DNA of 10,263 bases. Origin: an uncultured Anaerolineaceae bacterium. Its GTDB lineage: Bacteria; Chloroflexota; Anaerolineae; Promineifilales; Promineifilaceae. Numbering within the stretch: position 1 is the first letter of the stretch; every line of letters begins with the position of its first letter. The DNA is taken from positions 1 to 10,263 of the forward strand of contig CALBTC010000403.1 of the NCBI GenBank assembly GCA_937967805.1, read 5' to 3'. Position numbers and translations under genes: made by a program. Under the pieces are notes generated by a model. It worked only from the letters and a program-made list of their open reading frames with translations, was not told the DNA's origin and did no database searches. Positions 7,400 through 10,263 of the stretch are shown piece after piece.

Positions 7400-7429
7400 T
7401 GTAGGGTCAAGGCATGCCTTGACCCTACA
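7400..7429. repeat. Perfect 30-bp palindrome
   Basis: TGTAGGGTCAAGGCA (7400-7414) is followed directly by its exact reverse complement (7415-7429), so all 30 bases are symmetric with no spacer. The centre contains GCATGC. It lies 28 bp after the hydrolase stop. No T-run follows on either strand, so it is a poor intrinsic terminator. Palindromes of the form TAGGG...GCATGC...CCCTA resemble short dispersed repeats seen in Chloroflexota and cyanobacteria (recalled, not searched). Confidence 0.85.
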
Positions 7430-7457
7430 CGGAAAATTTCAAATGTCCCCCAAATAG

Positions 7458-7477
7458 ATGCCCGCCTGCGCGGACAT
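7458..7477. repeat. Short GC-rich hairpin, dispersed-repeat type
   Basis: ATGCCCGC (7458-7465) and GCGGACAT (7470-7477) can pair, with one mismatch that is a wobble on one strand, around a 4-nt CTGC loop. The minus-strand form, with CCGCGCAGGCGGG inside, resembles the common 'TTCCCGCGnnnGCGGGAA' family of short dispersed hairpins. Copy number elsewhere cannot be seen here. Confidence 0.45.
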
Positions 7478-7483
7478 GACACC

Positions 7484-7505
7484 AAGAACCACAAAAGAAC
7501 CACAA
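7484..7505. repeat. 11-bp perfect tandem duplication
   Basis: AAGAACCACAA occurs twice back to back (7484-7494, 7495-7505). It is a simple short duplication next to the hairpin; no function is suggested. Confidence 0.6.
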
Positions 7506-7671
7506 AACTCGCCAGAAGAACCCCATACGCGCTTATCTTGGTCAGAACAATGCTCCAATTTTGGTTGATTTGGGAAAGGTAGGCATCGGGTGAGTCGCAA
7601 AGGTTTGGCTGTAAGGATGTGTTAGAATGTTGTCCTTCTGAACCTGGTTCATCAATGGGAGAAAGTGGCGC

Positions 7672-7743
7672 ATGACAAAGGGATTTATTGTACTCAATCC
7701 GGCTGCCGGAGAAGGCAATATGTCCCAGCTTGTTATGAAATAG
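7672..7743 (+). pseudogene. Remnant of a diacylglycerol/lipid kinase-like gene (N-terminus only)
   Basis: A 23-codon frame with GGGAG 10 nt before the ATG. Its start, MTKGFIVLNPAAGEG, closely resembles the first strand and NPxAGxG nucleotide-binding loop of the diacylglycerol kinase catalytic family (DagK/BmrU/YegS type). It stops at TAG after 'QLVMK', and none of the remaining roughly 280 residues of such a protein can be seen downstream in any forward frame. An extended -10-like TGTTAGAAT (7620-7628) lies upstream. The most likely reading is the 5' stub of a gene whose body was deleted or replaced. A chance resemblance in so short a peptide is the alternative. Confidence 0.4.
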
Positions 7744-7840
7744 TCCGGCTGCTGCCCAGCATAATGCCCACAATCAGCGAGCCTAATATAACGATAACCA
7801 GGTAAATTAGTGGCATTGTGATCATTACTATACGCTCCAT
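7733..7840 (-). CDS. Possible 35-aa single-span membrane peptide
   Basis: This small frame encodes 35 residues. A short N-terminus (MERIVMITMP) is followed by a clean hydrophobic helix (LIYLVIVILGSLIVGIMLG, about residues 11-29) and a small polar tail SSRTIS with one Arg. That is typical of a small single-pass membrane peptide. An alternative start at codon 6 (7825) has GGAG 9 nt upstream and may be the real one. An extended -10-like TGCTATAAA sits 32 bp before the first ATG. The 3' end overlaps the kinase-like remnant on the other strand by 11 bp. No family is recognised. Short hydrophobic frames arise by chance, so this is tentative. Confidence 0.35.
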   Translation of the reverse strand: MERIVMITMPLIYLVIVILGSLIVGIMLGSSRTIS

Positions 7841-7871
7841 AGCTACTGTTCCAGACGAAAACTGATAACCA

Positions 7872-7880
7872 TTTATAGCA
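7872..7880 (-). promoter_or_regulatory. Extended -10-like element before the small membrane peptide
   Basis: Read on the minus strand, TGCTATAAA combines a TGn extension with a near-consensus -10 hexamer. It predicts a leader of about 26 nt to the first ATG of the 35-codon frame. No convincing -35 box is present. Confidence 0.3.
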
Positions 7881-7951
7881 TAGCATTTACTGTTGCCGTT
7901 CGTTATAAAAGCGGCATGGTTTAGGATGTCAACTTCTTAACAGGGGGGAAG

Positions 7952-7980
7952 CTTTATCCGAAAAAATCTGTCGGATAAAG
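7952..7980. repeat. Perfect 10-bp inverted repeat downstream of ftsK
   Basis: CTTTATCCGA (7952-7961) pairs exactly with TCGGATAAAG (7971-7980) around a 9-nt A-rich loop. It is 38 bp past the ftsK stop and could end that transcript, but the base after the stem on the ftsK strand is C-rich, not T-rich. It may be a terminator of a non-canonical kind, an mRNA-stabilising hairpin, or a dispersed repeat. Confidence 0.6.
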
Positions 7981-8011
7981 TAAAAAGAAACAAGGCAGGC
8001 GAATCACACTT

Positions 8012-8026
8012 CAGGCATCATGCCTG
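8012..8026 (-). other. Hairpin enclosing the ftsK stop codon
   Basis: CAGGCA (8012-8017) and TGCCTG (8021-8026) form a 6-bp stem whose 3-nt loop is exactly the TGA stop codon of ftsK on the minus strand. The stem spans the last two sense codons. No T-tract follows at once, so it is not a classical terminator. It may be chance or protect the mRNA 3' end. Confidence 0.5.
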
Positions 8027-10225
8027 TAACAAATCATCCAGCGGGTCATCGTCCTCATCGACCAGCGTGCGGCGGGTTTTGCCGCCGGATTTGGGGTCTT
8101 CGACCAGCCCCATCTCGTACAGGTGCTCCATGAGCCGGGCGGCGCGCGGGTAGCCCAGACGCAGCTTGCGCTGCAAGAAGGAGGCGGAAATGGTGTCGTT
8201 TTTCTGCGCCAGCTCGATGGCGGCTTCCAGCAGGCTGTCCGTTTCATCCAGAAGGGCGTACTTGGCAATGAGGCTTTCCCAAGGGGCGGGAATGGGCTCA
8301 AAATCGTCGGGGGTATTGTCATGCCAGAAGTTGACAATGCGCTCAATCTCGTTGTCGGTGGGGAAGACACCCTGGACGCGCACCGGGGCGCTGGCTTCGG
8401 GCGAGAGGAAAAGCATGTCGCCTTTGCCCAGAAGCTGGTCCGCGCCGGTGGTGTCTAAAATGACGCGGGAATCGATGTTGGAGGCGACGGCAAAGGAGAG
8501 CCGAGCGGGGAAGTTGGCCTTGATCAGCCCGGTGATGACGTCGGTAGACGGCCGTTGCGTGGCCACCACCAAATGCATTCCCGTGGCCCGGGCCATCTGC
8601 GCCAGCCGGCACAGGGTGCGCTCTACGTCGCCGGGATAGGTGTGCATCAAATCGGCCAGCTCGTCGATGAAAACGGCGATGTAAGGCAGCTTTTTGCGCG
8701 TTTTGTCACCCGCGACCTTACGATTGTAGCCGCCGATGTTGCGCGCGTTTACCTGGGCAAACATCTCGTAGCGGCGGTCCATCTCGGCCGTGAGCCAGCG
8801 TAAAACGCCCACGGCTCGATCTGCTTCTACTTCTACCTTTCCAATGAGGTGGGGCAGCCCGTTGAACCGTACCAGCTCCACCTTTTTGGGATCGATCATC
8901 ACCAGGTGCAGATTTTCCGGCGCGTTGTTGAACACCAGGCAGGTGACGAGCGTGTTGATGCAGACCGACTTGCCGGAGCCGGTGGTGCCAGCGATGAGCA
9001 AATGGGGCATCCGGGCCAGATCGATGGCCACGGGCGCGCCGGAGACGTCTTTGCCCAGGGCCACGGCCAGGTGGGAATGGTGCCGGGTAAATTCCGGGGA
9101 TTCGACGATGGAGCGCAGGTTGACAACGGCCGTTTCCGAATTCGGCACCTCCACCCCCACAATGCCCCGGCCGGGCACCGGCGCCTGGATGCGCAGCCGG
9201 GTGGCGGCCAGCGCCAGGGCCAAATCTTTACGCAGGGCGGCAATCTGGTTGATGCGCACCTTTTTTTGGTACGGCTCGCCGTCCGGTCCGGTGCGCTCCA
9301 CGTAACCGGGCTCCACGCCAAACTGGGTAATGGCCGGACCGCGCTGAATCTGGGTGACGGTGGCGGGCAGGCCAAAATGGGCCAGCGTTTCCTCGATGAT
9401 TTGCTTTTTCTCGTCGATTTCCTCTTTGCTCATGACGACGTCGCTGCCCTCGTCCAGCAGGGAGAGCGGCGGTAGGCGCTTGCTGCGTTTGGCGGGGTCG
9501 GTGTAAACGGCCGTGTCGTCAATAATCAGCAGCTCGTCGTTGCTGGTGGCTGGTGGGGCTGGTGGCTGGTCCGGCAGAGGCAACTGGACAGCTCGTTCTG
9601 GTTGCGTTGTGGGCCGGGGTGCCGGCTCTGGCGGGGCGAGCTCTTGCGCAAGCTGGCGCAGCCGGGCTGACAAATTGTTCAATCCGGCCAGAAAATCATC
9701 CCAGGTGAAGCCGGCCATCAGGCTGACGCCGTAGGCCAGCAGCAGCAGGTAAAACCCGTTGGTCAAAAACGGGCCGAAAAAGTCCAGCAGCGGTTCAGAC
9801 AGCGCCCAACCGACCAGCCCGCCGCCTCTGCCCAAATGGGCTTCGGGCAGCGTGGCCCCGCTGAACTGGTAGCTAAGCGGCAGCAGGGTGAGCAGCACCA
9901 GCTCAAAGCCGATTACCTGGGAGACGCGGATTTCATACGGCCGTTCCACCTGGCGCAGTATCAGATGCAGTCCTCCCGCAGACAGTGAAAGCAGCAGCGG
10001 ATAGACTCCCCAGCCAAACCCTTCACGAAACAGGCAAAGCCAGACGCCGGGGCAGGCATCATTGGGTAAACTCAAGAGGGTCAGGAAAATAAGAAAAGAA
10101 ACGGTGAAAAGGACGATGCCAGCGATTTCGATGCGCCAGGGCATCAGGCTGTTGATGAGGCGTTCGTCCCAGGTGGGGGGCGGCGGCTCGGGGGTTTTAC
10201 GGCCGCCAGATTTTGTTCGTGCCAT
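8018..10225 (-). CDS. ftsK: FtsK/SpoIIIE-family DNA translocase
   Basis: A complete 735-residue DNA pump, probably acting at the division septum to move chromosome ends and help dimer resolution. The N-terminus has about four membrane helices (about 33-53, 70-90, 102-120, 150-172). A Pro-rich linker follows (about 195-230), then the alpha domain with 'RIQAPVPGRGIVGVEVPN' (345-362). The RecA-like motor has Walker A GTTGSGKS (413-420) and Walker B 'AVFIDELAD' (D521, E522), then 'TQRPSTDVITGLIKANFPARLSF' sensor region. The C-terminal winged-helix gamma domain (about 665-725, 'ASFLQRKLRLGYPRAARLMEHL') reads polarity sequences on DNA. The linker is short compared with E. coli FtsK, as in most non-proteobacterial forms. 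The ATG at 10225 is chosen as the first Met before a normal FtsK N-terminus; the ribosome site is weak (GGGG about 13 nt upstream). A CCCTAAGGG palindrome lies 21 bp upstream. Confidence 0.96.
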   Translation of the reverse strand: MARTKSGGRKTPEPPPPTWDERLINSLMPWRIEIAGIVLFTVSFLIFLTLLSLPNDACPGVWLCLFREGFGWGVYPLLLSLSAGGLHLILRQVERPYEIRVSQVIGFELVLLTLLPLSYQFSGATLPEAHLGRGGGLVGWALSEPLLDFFGPFLTNGFYLLLLAYGVSLMAGFTWDDFLAGLNNLSARLRQLAQELAPPEPAPRPTTQPERAVQLPLPDQPPAPPATSNDELLIIDDTAVYTDPAKRSKRLPPLSLLDEGSDVVMSKEEIDEKKQIIEETLAHFGLPATVTQIQRGPAITQFGVEPGYVERTGPDGEPYQKKVRINQIAALRKDLALALAATRLRIQAPVPGRGIVGVEVPNSETAVVNLRSIVESPEFTRHHSHLAVALGKDVSGAPVAIDLARMPHLLIAGTTGSGKSVCINTLVTCLVFNNAPENLHLVMIDPKKVELVRFNGLPHLIGKVEVEADRAVGVLRWLTAEMDRRYEMFAQVNARNIGGYNRKVAGDKTRKKLPYIAVFIDELADLMHTYPGDVERTLCRLAQMARATGMHLVVATQRPSTDVITGLIKANFPARLSFAVASNIDSRVILDTTGADQLLGKGDMLFLSPEASAPVRVQGVFPTDNEIERIVNFWHDNTPDDFEPIPAPWESLIAKYALLDETDSLLEAAIELAQKNDTISASFLQRKLRLGYPRAARLMEHLYEMGLVEDPKSGGKTRRTLVDEDDDPLDDLLQA

Positions 10226-10246
10226 ACCAGTACGGTTTGCCCCAAT

Positions 10247-10261
10247 AAACCCTAAGGGTTT
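10247..10261. repeat. CCCTAAGGG palindrome upstream of ftsK
   Basis: AAACCCTAAGGGTTT is a symmetric 15-mer (one central base) matching the arms of the 5593-5651 inverted repeat over AACCCTAAGGGTTT-type sequence. It starts 21 bp before the ftsK ATG, nearly the same spacing as the copy before ctaA (24 bp). The window ends just beyond it, so a second, inverted arm could lie outside. Confidence 0.65.
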
Positions 10262-10263
10262 TA

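Larger units (their letters stand above)
7373..8017. other. Gene-poor 645-bp region rich in palindromes and remnants
   Basis: This stretch separates the convergent hydrolase and ftsK genes. It holds a perfect 30-bp palindrome, a short hairpin of dispersed-repeat type, an 11-bp tandem duplication, a 23-codon kinase-like remnant, a possible 35-codon membrane peptide and a 10-bp inverted repeat, each listed separately. Longer open frames on the minus strand here (7387-7773, 7542-7886) have no recognisable domain and I do not call them. The mixture looks like a site of gene decay and repeat accumulation. Confidence 0.6.
2051..9945. repeat. Over-represented palindromic octamer ACGGCCGT
   Basis: The exact octamer occurs 13 times, starting at 2051, 2134, 2288, 4047, 4503, 5765, 6038, 7028, 7124, 8548, 9126, 9507 and 9938. 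Another nine sites have seven of the eight bases (ACGGCCG then not T), at 1111, 2963, 3307, 3833, 3941, 4752, 5202, 6770 and 10199. Random sequence of this length would give well under one exact copy. Sites fall in genes on both strands, in all three codon phases (for example Thr-Ala-Val, Asn-Gly-Arg, Arg-Pro-Ser contexts), and one is intergenic. Confidence 0.85.

Noticed and set aside
7387..7886. Two overlapping minus-strand frames of 128 and 114 codons in the gene-poor region
   Set aside because: No domain, no good ribosome site, and they run through the palindrome and repeat sequences. One contains a short hydrophobic stretch, but not enough to support a gene.
7952..7980. dif-like recombination site near ftsK
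   Set aside because: The arm length and loop roughly fit, but the arms do not resemble known XerC/XerD half-sites, and nearness to ftsK alone is not evidence.
1..10263. CRISPR array, tRNA or rRNA genes
   Set aside because: No regularly spaced direct repeats beyond two units at the left edge, and no cloverleaf or rRNA-like sequence was recognised on either strand.

Overview
The window reads as chromosomal DNA from a free-living bacterium, most likely a member of the Chloroflexota (Anaerolineae/Ardenticatenia type). This is an inference. It rests on lipoproteins with Thr/Pro-rich or acidic linkers, a large orphan solute-binding lipoprotein, a cysteine-free heme A synthase, an S33 peptidase with a TAP-like C-terminus, and abundant palindromic intergenic repeats. 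A heme A synthase implies a heme-a oxidase and so aerobic or microaerobic respiration. The octamer ACGGCCGT occurs 13 times, in genes of both strands and in one intergenic region, which looks like a genome-wide word similar in kind to cyanobacterial HIP1.

Left part (1-1473): a compact plus-strand operon resembling the maturation half of a methylamine dehydrogenase (mau) locus. It holds a 5'-truncated MauE/DoxX-type membrane protein, a MauD-like membrane-anchored thioredoxin (CPAC), and a Tat-exported, extremely cysteine-rich small protein with a MauA-like leader. The small protein has 15 Cys in about 76 mature residues but no tryptophan, so it cannot carry the TTQ cofactor. No large subunit, MauG or amicyanin gene is visible. 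The MauE fragment starts right after two imperfect 23-bp repeat units that may be the end of an insertion sequence. A hairpin after the third gene probably ends the operon. This part looks AT-richer than the rest and contains no complete ACGGCCGT octamer.

Middle part (1493-7372): a 984-residue lipoprotein fusing a PhnD-like binding domain to an SBP_bac_5 peptide/nickel-type binding domain. It converges on heme A synthase (ctaA, minus strand). Then comes a divergently oriented secreted alpha/beta-hydrolase lipoprotein of peptidase family S33. Between the last two lies a 16-bp perfect inverted repeat built from CCCTAAGGG-type palindromes. The same motif recurs upstream of ftsK.

Right part (7373-10263): about 645 bp without a full gene. 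It contains a perfect 30-bp palindrome, several hairpins, a 23-codon remnant with a diacylglycerol-kinase-like N-terminus, and a possible 35-aa single-span membrane peptide. It is followed by a complete minus-strand FtsK/SpoIIIE DNA translocase. The main functional hypothesis is that the left operon exports and oxidatively folds a Cys-rich, non-TTQ relative of MauA. The other genes look like household functions.
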